Below, one piece after another: positions 17,346-25,680 of a stretch of 64,000 nucleotides of DNA. Origin of the DNA: JAJDTQ01 sp965204235. GTDB taxonomy: Bacteria > Desulfobacterota > Binatia > UBA9968 > JAJDTQ01. A program made the position numbers and the translations under genes. The stretch is from positions 1,612,001 to 1,676,000 of the forward strand of contig OZ241979.1 in assembly GCA_965204235.1 (NCBI GenBank), in the 5' to 3' direction. Below the pieces are notes generated by a model. The model did no database searches and had not been told where the DNA came from. It was given only the letters and a program-made list of their open reading frames with translations. Numbering within the stretch: the first letter of the stretch is position 1; every line of letters begins with the position of its first letter.

Positions 17346-18293
17346 CTAGCGGGCTGCGGCGATCTTGACTTCGAGCACGCCGATGCCCTCCACTTCCCCT
17401 TCCACCTTGTCTCCCGGGTGGAGGAATATGGGCGGCGTGCGGGCGAAACCCACGCCCGACGGCGTTCCCGTGCTGATGACGTCGCCGGGCTCCAGGGTCA
17501 TGCCCCGGGAAAGCTGCTCGATGGTGGTGGGGATGTCGAAGATCATGTCCCGGCTGTTGCCGTCCTGCATGGTCTCGCCGTTGACGCGGCACTGGAGCCT
17601 GACGTTCTGCGGATCGGGCATGGCGCTCTTGTGCACGATGCAGGGACCCAGGGGACAGAAGGTGTCCAGGGCCTTGCCCTTGAACCACTGGAGGTGGCGG
17701 CGCTGGAGGTCCCGGGCGGTCATGTCCAGGCAGACGGTGTAACCGAATACGTAGTCGTTCGCCTTGGCCCGGGAGATGTTCCTGCCCTTGCGGCCGATGA
17801 CCACGGCCAACTCCACCTCCCAGTCGATCTTGTCGGTGGCCGAATGGGCCAGCACCCGGCCCTGGTCGCCGATGACCGCGGTGGCCGGCTTGGTGAAGAA
17901 CACCGGGGCCTGGGGCGTGTCAAGCTTCACGTCCCGGACCCGGTCGCCCTCGTCGATGTGCTCCTGGTAGTTCACCCCCAGGCAGATGATGTTCTTTCTC
18001 GGCGCGGGGATCGGCGACGTCAGCCGGACGCGGTTGCGCTTCACCAGGGTTTCCGCCCGGACGAGCCTTCGGATCCCCTTGGAATCCAGCCCCTCCACGT
18101 AGCGGGCCGCTTTCCTGGCGGTGTTCACCGCCTTGGCCCCGGCGTCGATGAACGCCTGCATGCTGTCCAGGTGCGACGCGGCGTCCCCCGGAAGATAGCG
18201 CTTGCTGACCTGCCGGAGGTCCATGATCTGGTCCTCGCCGGTCATCAGTCCAAGACGGGTCTCCCTCTGGAAGCTGTAAGTGACGAAACGCAT
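17346..18293 (-). CDS. fumarylacetoacetate hydrolase family protein
   Basis: This FAH-family enzyme has 315 residues, with a short N-terminal domain (residues 1-95) and the catalytic FAH fold after it. Family signatures are IICLGVNYQEHIDE, PVFFTKPATAVIGDQG, and the metal-binding WEVELAVVIGRKGRNI followed by VFGYTVCLDMTARDLQ. Members hydrolyse or decarboxylate 2-oxo acids in aromatic-ring breakdown (for example 5-oxopent-3-ene-tricarboxylate or acylpyruvates). The start has AGGAGG. It leads the thiamine operon here, 43 bp before thiS, so the two may be co-transcribed by chance. A substrate link to the dioxygenase genes 4 kb away is possible but only inferred. Confidence 0.85.
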   Translation of the reverse strand: MRFVTYSFQRETRLGLMTGEDQIMDLRQVSKRYLPGDAASHLDSMQAFIDAGAKAVNTARKAARYVEGLDSKGIRRLVRAETLVKRNRVRLTSPIPAPRKNIICLGVNYQEHIDEGDRVRDVKLDTPQAPVFFTKPATAVIGDQGRVLAHSATDKIDWEVELAVVIGRKGRNISRAKANDYVFGYTVCLDMTARDLQRRHLQWFKGKALDTFCPLGPCIVHKSAMPDPQNVRLQCRVNGETMQDGNSRDMIFDIPTTIEQLSRGMTLEPGDVISTGTPSGVGFARTPPIFLHPGDKVEGEVEGIGVLEVKIAAAR

Positions 18294-18512
18294 CGACGAC
18301 CTCCTGATCCCGGTCCCGAAAACCGGTCCGGCGCAGCCTCCCCCGGCGCTGCGCCCTCTCTCTCCAACCACTCCGCCCCTATCCTCATAGAGAAGCGCCG
18401 TATCGTTGTCAAGCCGCGGTCGTGGCCGCGGGCGCCCTCGGTGAAATTGCGCGGCCGGGCCGCCGGTGTTACCCTTCAGGGCGTGCGGCGAGCCAGGGTA
18501 CAGCGTACCGCC

Positions 18513-18710
18513 ATGGAGGTGGGGGACCGCGTGCTGGTGCGGCGGGACATGAACAGGCAGGTCATGCTGGTGGCCAGGGTGGACATCCCCCACTCGACCC
18601 AGAAGGTCTTCCTGTCGAGGTCCGGCGGCGATTTCACGGTGGGCCTGAAGGTGTGGAAGTCGGACTACGTCTGGAACGAGAAGAACCAGATGTGGGTGTC
18701 GAGACGCTGA
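18513..18710 (+). CDS. small hypothetical protein upstream of holA
   Basis: This 65-residue basic protein is rich in Val, Arg and Trp (VWKSDYVWNEKNQMWVSRR at the end). Its beta-strand pattern could be a small SH3- or Tudor-like barrel. The ATG at 18513 lies 4 bp before the next gene's start when measured from its stop, so it would be co-transcribed with holA. I recognise no family; the support is codon usage and tight spacing. Confidence 0.5.
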   Translation: MEVGDRVLVRRDMNRQVMLVARVDIPHSTQKVFLSRSGGDFTVGLKVWKSDYVWNEKNQMWVSRR

Positions 18711-18714
18711 CCCC

Positions 18715-20043
18715 ATGGCCGCAGTCGCGACCGATGGCGCAAGGACGCTCCTCCAGGGCCTTCGCGAAGGGAAGGGGCCGTCGATCATCCTGCTCCACGG
18801 GGACGAGTACCGCGTCCGCAGCACGAGCCGGGCCGTGCTGGAGATCGTCGCCCCGGACTCGGACCGGGGCCTCGGCACGTCGAGGTTCGACGCACGGACC
18901 GCTCCGTGGGCGGAGGTCGAAGCCGCCCTCCTGACCCCGTCCCTGTTCGCTCCCACGTGTACGGTGGTGGTGGAGTCCGTCCCCTGGTTCGCCCCTGCGG
19001 AACGAAAGACGGACCTGCTCGAGAAGTCGCTGGGCCTCTGGGAAGAGGGGCAGAGGGACGAGAGCGGGCGCGCCTTCATGGAGTTGCTGCGTTCGGAGGG
19101 TTGGACGCGGGAGCAGTGGATGGAGGCGCAGGACGCGTCGGAGCTCGCCCGGACTCGCGAGGACTACCGGACCCGTGCGCGGGAGATCCAGGCGGTGTGG
19201 CAGTATTGCCGCGAGCAGAAGCTCCTTCCGGGCAACCCCAAGGCCGACGAGCAGGGCCGGATCCTGCAACTCCTGGAGCGGGGGCTGCCCGACGGTTGCC
19301 GCCTGCTGCTGCTGGCGTCCCAGGCGGACAAGCGCGGCCGCGCCTACAAGCAGTTGAGCCGCAACGGCTGCGTCGTGGACCTGGGGGTGGAGCGGGACCG
19401 GAGCGGGCGCATCCGCCGGGAGTTCCTGGCCGCTTTCCTGGACCAGGGCCTTCGGCGGGCGCGCAAGCGCATCGACCCCCGGGCCCGGGAGACGCTGCTG
19501 TCCCGGTGCGGCAACGAACTGTGGATGGTCCAGCAGGAGATCGAGAAGCTGCTCCTGTACGTCGGGGACTCCGACACCGTGAGCCCGTCGGACGTGGACG
19601 AGGTCTTCACCGACCAGTCGGAGAGCTGGGTGTTCGACCTGACCGATTCCCTGGGACAGAGGGACGCGATCCAGGCCCTGGGCTTTCTCAGGCGCCTCCT
19701 GGCCAACGGCGAATACCCGCTGCGAGTGCTGGGGGCCATCGCCAGCCAGGTGCGCCGCCTCCTGAGCGCCCGCCAGCTCCTCGACCACGAGCTTGCCGGA
19801 GTCTGGCGCCCGTCCATGTCCTTTGCCCAGTTCCAGCAGCGGGTGCCTGCGGACACCGAGGGCATGCCCACGAAGAGCCCCTACGCCAACTACCTGACGT
19901 TGCAGCGAGCGGAGAAGTTCCCCCTCCCCAAGCTCAGGGGGTTCCTTCGCTTGATCCGGGAGACCGACGCCCGCCTCAAGTCCTCCGGCGTCCAGCCCCA
20001 GGCCGCCATGGAGCGTCTCATCCTCGAAATGTGCCTCCCGTGA
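18715..20043 (+). CDS. holA: DNA polymerase III subunit delta
   Basis: HolA is the clamp-loader subunit that opens the sliding clamp. The 442-residue protein has the N-terminal AAA-like domain (ILLHGDEYRVRS near residue 25), a degenerate ATP site as in all delta subunits, and the C-terminal collar with SWVFDLTDSLGQRDAIQALGFL and later LRLIRETDARLKSSG. Homologues have about 330-350 residues. The extra length is an insertion at about residues 105-170, charged and helical. The last codons and stop lie inside a 26-bp sequence that is repeated exactly at 25477, which makes the 3' end of this gene a candidate integration site. Confidence 0.85.
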   Translation: MAAVATDGARTLLQGLREGKGPSIILLHGDEYRVRSTSRAVLEIVAPDSDRGLGTSRFDARTAPWAEVEAALLTPSLFAPTCTVVVESVPWFAPAERKTDLLEKSLGLWEEGQRDESGRAFMELLRSEGWTREQWMEAQDASELARTREDYRTRAREIQAVWQYCREQKLLPGNPKADEQGRILQLLERGLPDGCRLLLLASQADKRGRAYKQLSRNGCVVDLGVERDRSGRIRREFLAAFLDQGLRRARKRIDPRARETLLSRCGNELWMVQQEIEKLLLYVGDSDTVSPSDVDEVFTDQSESWVFDLTDSLGQRDAIQALGFLRRLLANGEYPLRVLGAIASQVRRLLSARQLLDHELAGVWRPSMSFAQFQQRVPADTEGMPTKSPYANYLTLQRAEKFPLPKLRGFLRLIRETDARLKSSGVQPQAAMERLILEMCLP

Positions 20044-20055
20044 GCGGGCGGGGCG
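20030..20055. repeat. left copy of a 26-bp direct repeat at the holA 3' end
   Basis: The 26 bases, beginning TGTGCCTCCC and ending GGGCGGGGCG, recur perfectly at 25477-25502 in the same orientation. This copy covers the last four codons of holA, its TGA and 12 bp beyond. The sequence between the copies reads as an accessory island. Confidence 0.75.
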
Positions 20056-20230
20056 CACGGCCTGCCCGGAGCGTCCGGCCGCGCAGGGCGCCGATAGGTA
20101 TCCTGATAAAGATCTCTACCGCCGCGCCGATTCCCCATACCAGGGAGTCGGGTCATGGCGCCCAGATCCTTGCAAATGATGTTCGACAAGCTATCCTGAT
20201 ATCCTGTTTCAAGGACATGGAGAACCGGAC

Positions 20231-20451
20231 ATGAGCGCCGACCCACAAGGCAAGGCTGTTCCCGACCTGCCCGCAGCGGAGAGCAGCGGCAGTTTTGAAA
20301 ACAGGCTCACGAGACTGAAACCCACCTACAGTACCTTGCCACCAAGGAAGACCTCCAGAAACTCAAAGTGTGGTGGTTGGGGGGAATCATCGCGGGTATG
20401 GGACTGGCCGCTACCATTGCCATTGCCGTGCCGAGGATCTTCGCGACCTGA
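20231..20451 (+). pseudogene. frameshifted small coiled-coil/membrane protein
   Basis: Two frames together make one recognisable small protein. From ATG 20231 the first frame gives about 35 hydrophilic residues ending in FENRLTRL. The next frame continues THLQYLATKEDLQKLKVWW and a single membrane helix (LGGIIAGMGLAATIAIAV) to TGA 20449-20451. One missing G in CTGAAACC (expected CTGGAAACC) near 20322 explains the break. Small proteins with an EDLQKLK-type coiled coil and one C-terminal helix are common beside phage and defence genes. It could also be a sequencing error, in which case the gene is intact. Confidence 0.5.
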
Positions 20452-20484
20452 GGATCTTGGCGACGGTGTTCGGGCGTAAACTAC

Positions 20485-21624
20485 ATGGAGCCTGTTCTCA
20501 TGGAACCGCGAAAAGTGACGAAAGTACCGATGGATCAACTTCGGCTGGATCGTATGAATCCACGGCTGATCGGGCAGGCCGGGAGTTCCCGGGAAGCGAT
20601 CATCGCGCAGCTTTATCGGGCCGCCGAACTCGGTGAGTTGCTACAGTCCATCTCTGCCAACGGGTATCTCGATATCGAACCGCTTGTTGTCACGCGTGAA
20701 ACCGGGGACGACGGGTGGATCGTGCTGGAAGGTAACCGGCGGCTTGCCGCGCTTTGCCTCCTGCGCGATCCGCCTCTGGCCAACAGGATCGAATCGTCCG
20801 AAGGACTCAGGATCACGGTTCCGTCCATGGCGGAATCTTTGCGTTCCACCCTGGACGACGTATCGGTGTACCCTGTCGCCCGTCGTGAAGATGCGCGTTC
20901 TTTCATCGGGTTCAAGCATATCAACGGTCCTGCGAAATGGGATGCATACGCCAAGGCGAGGTTTGCGGCTGACTGGTATAAGGCGCAACAGCCCGAAGAC
21001 GGTGGCTTGGAGAAAATCGCGAGGGCGATTGGTGATCGGCACGACACGGTCAAGCGCATGGTCTCGGCCATATACGTATTGGATCAGGCCAAGAAGGAAG
21101 GTCTGTTCGACATCGACGATCGCAAGACGCCAAATTTCAACTTTTCCCATCTCTATACGGCGCTCGCACGTTCCCAATACATGGAGTATCTGGATCTCAG
21201 TGCGACATGGGCCGGTTGCGATCCTTCTACGGATCCAGTGCCGCCCGAGAAGCACGATCACCTTCAGAAGATGCTTGTCTGGATATACGGATCGAAGATG
21301 GACAACGCGTTACCCGTGGTCAAGGCGCAGAATCCTGACATCAAACGTCTTGGAGAAGTACTTGCCCACACCGAAGCACTCCATGTCCTGGAAGCAACGG
21401 ACGATCTCAACGCGGCGCACGCAAGCACCGAGGCCGTCGATAGGCGATTCACTGCCTCGTTGATCCGGGCGCGGGACGCCATCCGGGACACGGCCGCCTC
21501 TCTGAGAGCTTATGACGGGCACGATAGCTCGCTGCTCGACATTGCGGAAGACGTCAAGGAAACGGCGGAAAGCGTGTACTTGAGTATGACAAAAAAACAG
21601 CGCAAGGCCGGGACCGGGGCATGA
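20485..21624 (+). CDS. ParB/Srx-domain protein of a putative defence pair
   Basis: This 379-residue protein has an N-terminal ParB/sulfiredoxin-like domain. It starts with KVPMDQLRLDRMNPRL, goes on to GYLDIEPLVV and then the nucleotide-binding WIVLEGNRRLAALCLL block (the GNRR motif). A helix-turn-helix-like region (IARAIGDRHDTVKRMV) follows near residue 175. The C-terminal 200 residues are helical and unassigned. ParB folds are CTP switches or DNA nickases, and many are recruited to anti-phage systems as sensors. The gene overlaps the next one by 4 bp (ATGA). It is not linked to a ParA, which argues against chromosome partitioning. Confidence 0.7.
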   Translation: MEPVLMEPRKVTKVPMDQLRLDRMNPRLIGQAGSSREAIIAQLYRAAELGELLQSISANGYLDIEPLVVTRETGDDGWIVLEGNRRLAALCLLRDPPLANRIESSEGLRITVPSMAESLRSTLDDVSVYPVARREDARSFIGFKHINGPAKWDAYAKARFAADWYKAQQPEDGGLEKIARAIGDRHDTVKRMVSAIYVLDQAKKEGLFDIDDRKTPNFNFSHLYTALARSQYMEYLDLSATWAGCDPSTDPVPPEKHDHLQKMLVWIYGSKMDNALPVVKAQNPDIKRLGEVLAHTEALHVLEATDDLNAAHASTEAVDRRFTASLIRARDAIRDTAASLRAYDGHDSSLLDIAEDVKETAESVYLSMTKKQRKAGTGA

Positions 21625-22619
21625 ATCCCTCACTCTACCTCCCGCTCGACGAAATGGCCGGGCGGATCGATTTCGACAGAGCCGCGGATTTTCTGGAGCT
21701 TACAGCCTTCTTTTCGAACGATGGGATGGCGCTGACGTCGGATCTCGCCAACGAAACGTCCATCGGCGCCGCGGAAGATCATGCCGATCTGGAAGACGAG
21801 ATGCGCAACGGCGAGGAGGAAGTGGTGTCCGGCGCCGTTCTGCGAATCGGGACACGGCAGCGCGTACTTGATTCTGCCTATCCCTTCGAGCTGGATCAGG
21901 GCGGCAACCTCCTGTCGTGCGCCCTGGACGAGGATTCGATCGGGCAGGCAGCCTACATCCTGAGCCTCGTACTGTCCAATCTGCGATCCGTATCGCCAAT
22001 CCTCGGGCGCTCCGACCTCCACCCGGAGGAAGGTGACGTGCGGAAGCTACGGCAATATTTTCAATACTTCGCCACCGCAGCCTTGGCGGCTGAAATTCAA
22101 GGCGATGCTTGGTCCTTCGGATTCCCGCGACCGGATGGGTCGCCGTTTCTCGGCAAATTGAAGGAGATCTGGACTGTGCTCGGCGACGGGCGCGTCGCGG
22201 CACAGCGTGGGGCACCGTCGGCTCCGAAGGATGACCGGATCGATGTATTCGCGGCCCGGATGCCACCGGATCGGCTGCCGGGGTTTCTGCTCGCTGTCGC
22301 ACAGGTAGCTACCGGTGCGGACATGAGAGAAAAGTCTCTCAAGGGCCATCTCGATACATTCAAGGAGCGATGGTTTTCGACCCAACCCGTCACCGAGTTC
22401 ATCGCATACATGATAATGCCGTTTGCCACGGACGACGATCAGTTCGTCGACGACGTCCGCACCCTCGGCAACCTCCTGCACCGTTTGCGGATGCCTCGCC
22501 GGGTCGCGGAGGCTGGACGACTCGTTGACGCCGGCGCGACAATCGAAGGTTACGACCGACTGACGGAAGCCGTGCAGTGGGTCACGGACTACCGGAAACG
22601 CGCGAGGGCAACGGCATGA
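21621..22619 (+). CDS. putative PD-(D/E)XK-like nuclease, partner of the ParB protein
   Basis: This 332-residue protein is translationally coupled to the ParB-domain gene (ATGA overlap at 21621-21624). Residues 203-245 carry DRIDVFAARM, a beta strand and AQVATG, then a basic helix (REKSLKGH). This matches the D...(Q/E)xxTG...K layout of restriction-like nucleases seen in defence islands, where homologues read IDV...GQCATG...W..K. The N-terminal 180 residues are unassigned. It ends with another ATGA overlap onto a third gene that is now split by a mobile element. Degrading invader or host DNA on a signal from the ParB sensor is a plausible role, inferred only. Confidence 0.6.
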   Translation: MNPSLYLPLDEMAGRIDFDRAADFLELTAFFSNDGMALTSDLANETSIGAAEDHADLEDEMRNGEEEVVSGAVLRIGTRQRVLDSAYPFELDQGGNLLSCALDEDSIGQAAYILSLVLSNLRSVSPILGRSDLHPEEGDVRKLRQYFQYFATAALAAEIQGDAWSFGFPRPDGSPFLGKLKEIWTVLGDGRVAAQRGAPSAPKDDRIDVFAARMPPDRLPGFLLAVAQVATGADMREKSLKGHLDTFKERWFSTQPVTEFIAYMIMPFATDDDQFVDDVRTLGNLLHRLRMPRRVAEAGRLVDAGATIEGYDRLTEAVQWVTDYRKRARATA

Positions 22620-22794
22620 AGCTGCTAGTGTGCTGTCCCGGAAATAAGAGAAAATGACCTCCAGTGGACGAAATGGGTGCATGGCTGGACTCCTTCCGGG
22701 CTCTTCAGGCTTTCGTGTGGGCGGGGTGCACGTGCAAGCAGGGTGTCACGGGTGAGCGTACCCTCCCCCCTTGAGGGGGAGGGACAGGGAAGGG

Positions 22795-24102
22795 TACAGA
22801 CCGGTAACATGGTTTACAGAATAGACCGGGGACATGGTTTACACGGTAAGGGGTATCGGCAAGGAGGGAGAGCCGATGCCTTGGAAGGAGCTGTGTGCCA
22901 TGGATCAGCGGGTCAGGTTCATAGGGGAGTGGTTGACAGGGGGATACAGCAAGGGGGAGTTGTGTCGGGAGTACGGGGTGAGTCGTCCGACGGGAGACAA
23001 GTGGATCGAGCGGTATCAGCGGTACGGGGTGGAGGGTCTTGGGGAGCGGTCGCGGCGCCCGCACGGGCATCCGAACAGGACGGGGGATGAGGTGGTGGAG
23101 CGGATCGTGGCGATGAAGTTGCGGCATCCGAGTTTTGGGCCGAAGAAGGTGATGGATCGGCTGCGGGCGACGGAGCCACAGGGGCGGTGGCCTGCGGACA
23201 GTACGGCGGGGGAGATACTGAGGCGGAAGGGTTTGGTGCGGTCTCGTCGGATGCGTCGTCGGGTAGCGCCGCATCCGCAGGCATTGGTGGAGGGTACGGG
23301 GCCGGGACAGAGTTGGAGTGCGGACTTCAAGGGGGACTTTCGATTGGGCAATGGGGGTCGGTGTTATCCGCTGACGTTGACGGACAACTACAGTCGCTAC
23401 GTGTTGCAGTGTCGGGGGTTGAGCAGCACCCATACGGCTGCGGTGAGGCCGTGGTTGGAGCGGGTGTTTCGGGAACAGGGGCTGCCCGAGAGCTTGCGCA
23501 CGGACAACGGGGCGCCGTTTGCTTCTCTGGCAGTGGGTGGTCTGAGCCATTTGTCCAAGTGGTGGGTGCGGTTGGGGATTCGACCGGAGCGGATTCGACC
23601 GGCCAAGCCGAGCGAGAATGGGCGGCATGAGCGCATGCACCGATCGCTGAAGGCGGCGGCCATCCAGCCGCCGGCGCACACTCTTGCGGAGCAGCAGCGG
23701 CGTTTCGATGCCTTTGTCCAGGAGTTCAACTGGGAGCGCTCGCACGAAGCCCTGAAGCGTCTCACTCCCGGACAAGTCCACTGCCCCTCCACCCGACCCT
23801 ATCCTGACAGGCTGCCGGAGGTGGAATACCCTGCGGGGGTGACGGTGCGACGGGTGCGACACAACGGCCAGTTCAAATGGCGCGGACAACTCCTCTACCT
23901 CTCCGAAGTCCTCGCCCAGGAACCCATTGGCCTCATCCCCTGTGACAACGACTGCTGGGAGATTCGCTTCCGCTTTCATCTCCTCGGTATCCTCGACGAA
24001 CGCACCTTGTCCATCTCCCCCGCCCCTCATTGGCATCAACGGGGGTGATCACGTGTAAACCATGTTCCCGGTTTGTTTTGTAAACCATGTCCGGCTTGTA
24101 CA
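22795..24102 (+). mobile_element. IS481-family insertion sequence nested in the CTAG element
   Basis: Roughly 1.3 kb. The ends are related inverted repeats about 50 bp long, each containing two copies of ACATGGTTTACA and the motif ACCGG; AAGGG on both sides may be the target duplication. One transposase gene fills the interior. The exact terminal base is uncertain by a few positions. Confidence 0.75.
22876..24048 (+). CDS. IS481-family transposase
   Basis: This DDE transposase has 390 residues from the ATG at 22876, which follows AAGGAGG by eight bases. An upstream in-frame start at 22834 is less likely. The N-terminal helix-turn-helix (SKGELCREYGVSRPTGDKWI) precedes the rve core: first Asp in SADFKGDF, second in RTDNGAPF, and Glu in SENGRHERMH, with normal spacing. 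The C-terminal WERSHEALKRLTPG segment and the final beta domain are present, so the protein looks intact and potentially active. Confidence 0.92.
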   Translation: MPWKELCAMDQRVRFIGEWLTGGYSKGELCREYGVSRPTGDKWIERYQRYGVEGLGERSRRPHGHPNRTGDEVVERIVAMKLRHPSFGPKKVMDRLRATEPQGRWPADSTAGEILRRKGLVRSRRMRRRVAPHPQALVEGTGPGQSWSADFKGDFRLGNGGRCYPLTLTDNYSRYVLQCRGLSSTHTAAVRPWLERVFREQGLPESLRTDNGAPFASLAVGGLSHLSKWWVRLGIRPERIRPAKPSENGRHERMHRSLKAAAIQPPAHTLAEQQRRFDAFVQEFNWERSHEALKRLTPGQVHCPSTRPYPDRLPEVEYPAGVTVRRVRHNGQFKWRGQLLYLSEVLAQEPIGLIPCDNDCWEIRFRFHLLGILDERTLSISPAPHWHQRG

Positions 24103-24534
24103 AAGGGGGTACGGCGGGGTTGCGGGGAGGAGTCCTCTACACGGACCGGCCAACCCGTTTCAGCCGTCTGTGCGTTGGTGCTGGCGCCCATGGGTCCGGT
24201 GGCGCGGAGACCCCCCTCCCTAACCCTCCCCCTCAAGGGGGGAGGGGATCGGAATTCTCCGCTGTGAGGGGATCGGAGTTCCCTGCAATACCGAACCGGG
24301 GGCAGTATGGTGGAAATCGGACTTCCTCGCATGGGAGGGAGTGTGATAACCCACACGAAATCCCGAAGCACCTCCTTTCGCAGCTTCAGCCATGATTATA
24401 CCGCTCATCTGTGGGACAGCACACTAGCTGGACGGTTGAAGTGACCATGTCGGCGGTTGGACCAAATCGTTGAGCGACAGCCTCCCCCCGATTGACACGC
24501 CACAGCCTTATCGCCTACCTTTATCGCCGAATAT

Positions 24535-24620
24535 AGGAAATCCTGAACAATTGCCCCGTTCGTCCTGAGCGTAGCGAAGCGAAGTCGAAGGACGCGCTTT
24601 TTCGTGGGGAGAGGCGCCTC
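24535..24620. repeat. MITE copy truncating two genes
   Basis: One terminal repeat (AGGAAATCCTGAACAATTG) and the core are present, while the far end stops at GAGGCGCCTC, where the autotransporter frame resumes. It separates the decayed third gene of the ParB operon from the autotransporter fragment. Confidence 0.65.
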
Positions 24621-25490
24621 CCATCCCAAGTAGGGATGCGCGCCCGTCATCCGGCTCTCGTACACCCCCTCCACCGCCCCGCCCCGGCCCAGGAGGCTGC
24701 GGTCGGTGTAGTCGAACCGCCCGGAACTCACCGACAGGGCAACCCCGGCCACTCCCCCGGCCCCGAACCGGGTGTCCACCCCCAGGTGCGCCCCGAACAG
24801 GTCCCCGTCCCACGACACTGCGTCGCCCCCCGACAGGCTCCGGTACTCTCCCGCTCCCCACACCGTCACCTCCGACCCCACTGCGGCCTCATCCCCCGCC
24901 AGCCCCAGGGCGAAGGTCCGACCCCCGAGTCCCTCCTTCCACCCCCCTGCGGCCATGGCCGCCAGCGCTTCGGCCCACGCCACCGACCCCTCCGAAGGGG
25001 TGGTCCGGTCCAGCGCCCGGCCGATGCGCCCGGCCACCGCCTCCACCGTCCCGGCGACCATGGCCTGGGAGAGTTCCGGCAGTATGGCCTCGTGCACCCC
25101 CTCCATGCGCGCCACCAACCGGTCCACCACCTCCAGGGTGAAGCGCAACTCCGCAGTGTCGCCGTCCGCATCCCGCGCCTTCAGCGTGTAACGCACCGGC
25201 CCCTGCACCACCGCAGGCGTGCCCGCCACCGTCCCCCCGGTGGTTTCCTCCTCGGGCGGAGTCCAGACCAAACCCTCGGGCAGGGCCGGGGAGAGCGTGT
25301 AGGCCAGCGGCCGGTTGCCCACGGTCGCCGCTGGCAGCGTAAGGGGTTCGATCTCCACCCCCTGCACGTAGCGCTGCGCCGGCACCCGGGCCGGGCCGAA
25401 GGTGGGCCGCGCGTCGGCTGCCACTTCCAGCGTGAACGCCAACGTGGCGCGGTCCCCGTCCGCATCCGTCACCGTCTGTGCCTCCCGTGA
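24621..25490 (-). pseudogene. internal fragment of an autotransporter with putative Ig repeats
   Basis: The minus-strand frame encodes two cadherin/Ig-like repeats (TDADGDRATLAFTLEV and DADGDTAELRFTLEVVDR), then a linker and the start of an autotransporter beta-barrel (GAEYRSLSGG-like strands, VAGVALSVSSGRFDY, GAHPYLGWE). It lacks both an N-terminal signal region and the last strands of the barrel: the 3' side runs into a MITE at 24620, and the 5' side stops at the 26-bp direct repeat at 25477. The surviving open frame is long, so the break is recent, but secretion is impossible without the missing ends. Confidence 0.7.
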
Positions 25491-25502
25491 GCGGGCGGGG
25501 CG
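25477..25502. repeat. right copy of the 26-bp direct repeat
   Basis: Identical to 20030-20055. It marks the right edge of the 5.4-kb accessory segment; core-type genes resume just after it. Confidence 0.75.
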
Positions 25503-25527
25503 TCGGAGCGCTTGGCTCCGCGGATGT

Positions 25528-25557
25528 TTGACAAACCCCTCTCGCTTCTCTTAAGAT
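25528..25557 (+). promoter_or_regulatory. strong sigma-70 type promoter
   Basis: A perfect -35 box (TTGACA, 25528-25533) and TAAGAT at 25552-25557 are 18 bases apart. The expected start of transcription is near 25564, about 26 bases before the tiny ORF. Confidence 0.7.
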
Positions 25558-25589
25558 AGGGGCAAGCAGGGAAAGGAGGTGGTCAAAAT

Positions 25590-25628
25590 ATGAGTGATTC
25601 ATGTAGCTGCGAGGTGACTGAGACCTAG
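25590..25628 (+). CDS. 12-residue ORF with a CSC motif
   Basis: ATG 25590 opens a 12-codon frame (MSDSCSCEVTET, TAG at 25626-25628). A near-perfect anti-16S match, AAAGGAGGT at 25572-25580, ends nine bases before the ATG, stronger than for most genes in this window. Two Cys residues at positions 5 and 7 could bind a metal or be modified. No modifying enzyme is adjacent. Support comes from promoter, ribosome binding site and terminator together; the peptide family is unknown to me. Confidence 0.5.
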   Translation: MSDSCSCEVTET

Positions 25629-25680
25629 GCTCTCTTAGCCTTTCGGAATTGAGGGTCTGGTCAATTCCGGCAGTACACCG

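Larger units (their letters stand above)
22629..24423. mobile_element. CTAG-targeting element with 11-bp ends, host of a nested IS481
   Basis: The ends are perfect 11-bp inverted repeats (TGTGCTGTCCC at 22629 and its complement ending at 24423), flanked by CTAG at 22625-22628 and 24424-24427. Outside the nested IS481, about 170 bp remain on the left and 320 bp on the right, with no transposase, so this looks like a non-autonomous element. Both arms contain the hairpin-forming CCCTCCCCCTTGAGGG-type repeat (about 22760-22783 and 24217-24246). Confidence 0.65.
22616..24534 (+). pseudogene. decayed third gene of the ParB-nuclease operon, split by a mobile element
   Basis: An ATG at 22616 overlaps the TGA of the nuclease gene but is cut after four codons by an insertion at CTAG. 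Joining the flanks (22616-22628 with 24428 onward) gives MKLLAGRLK and a stop. In the next frames the sequence goes on with VTMSAVGPNR and then LSDSLPPIDTPQPYRLPLSP up to the MITE at 24535. Two single-base losses would restore one frame. It was therefore probably a real third gene, now inactive and truncated. Its product is unknown. Confidence 0.4.

Noticed and set aside
18294..18420. Possible TPP riboswitch before the FAH-thiS-thiG-thiE run
   Set aside because: A GC-rich hairpin is present, but the thi-box signatures (CUGAGA and ACCUGA-type blocks) are not.
22760..24246. CRISPR-like array from repeated CCCTCCCCCT hairpins
   Set aside because: There are only two units, in opposite arms of a mobile element, with no regular spacers and no cas genes.
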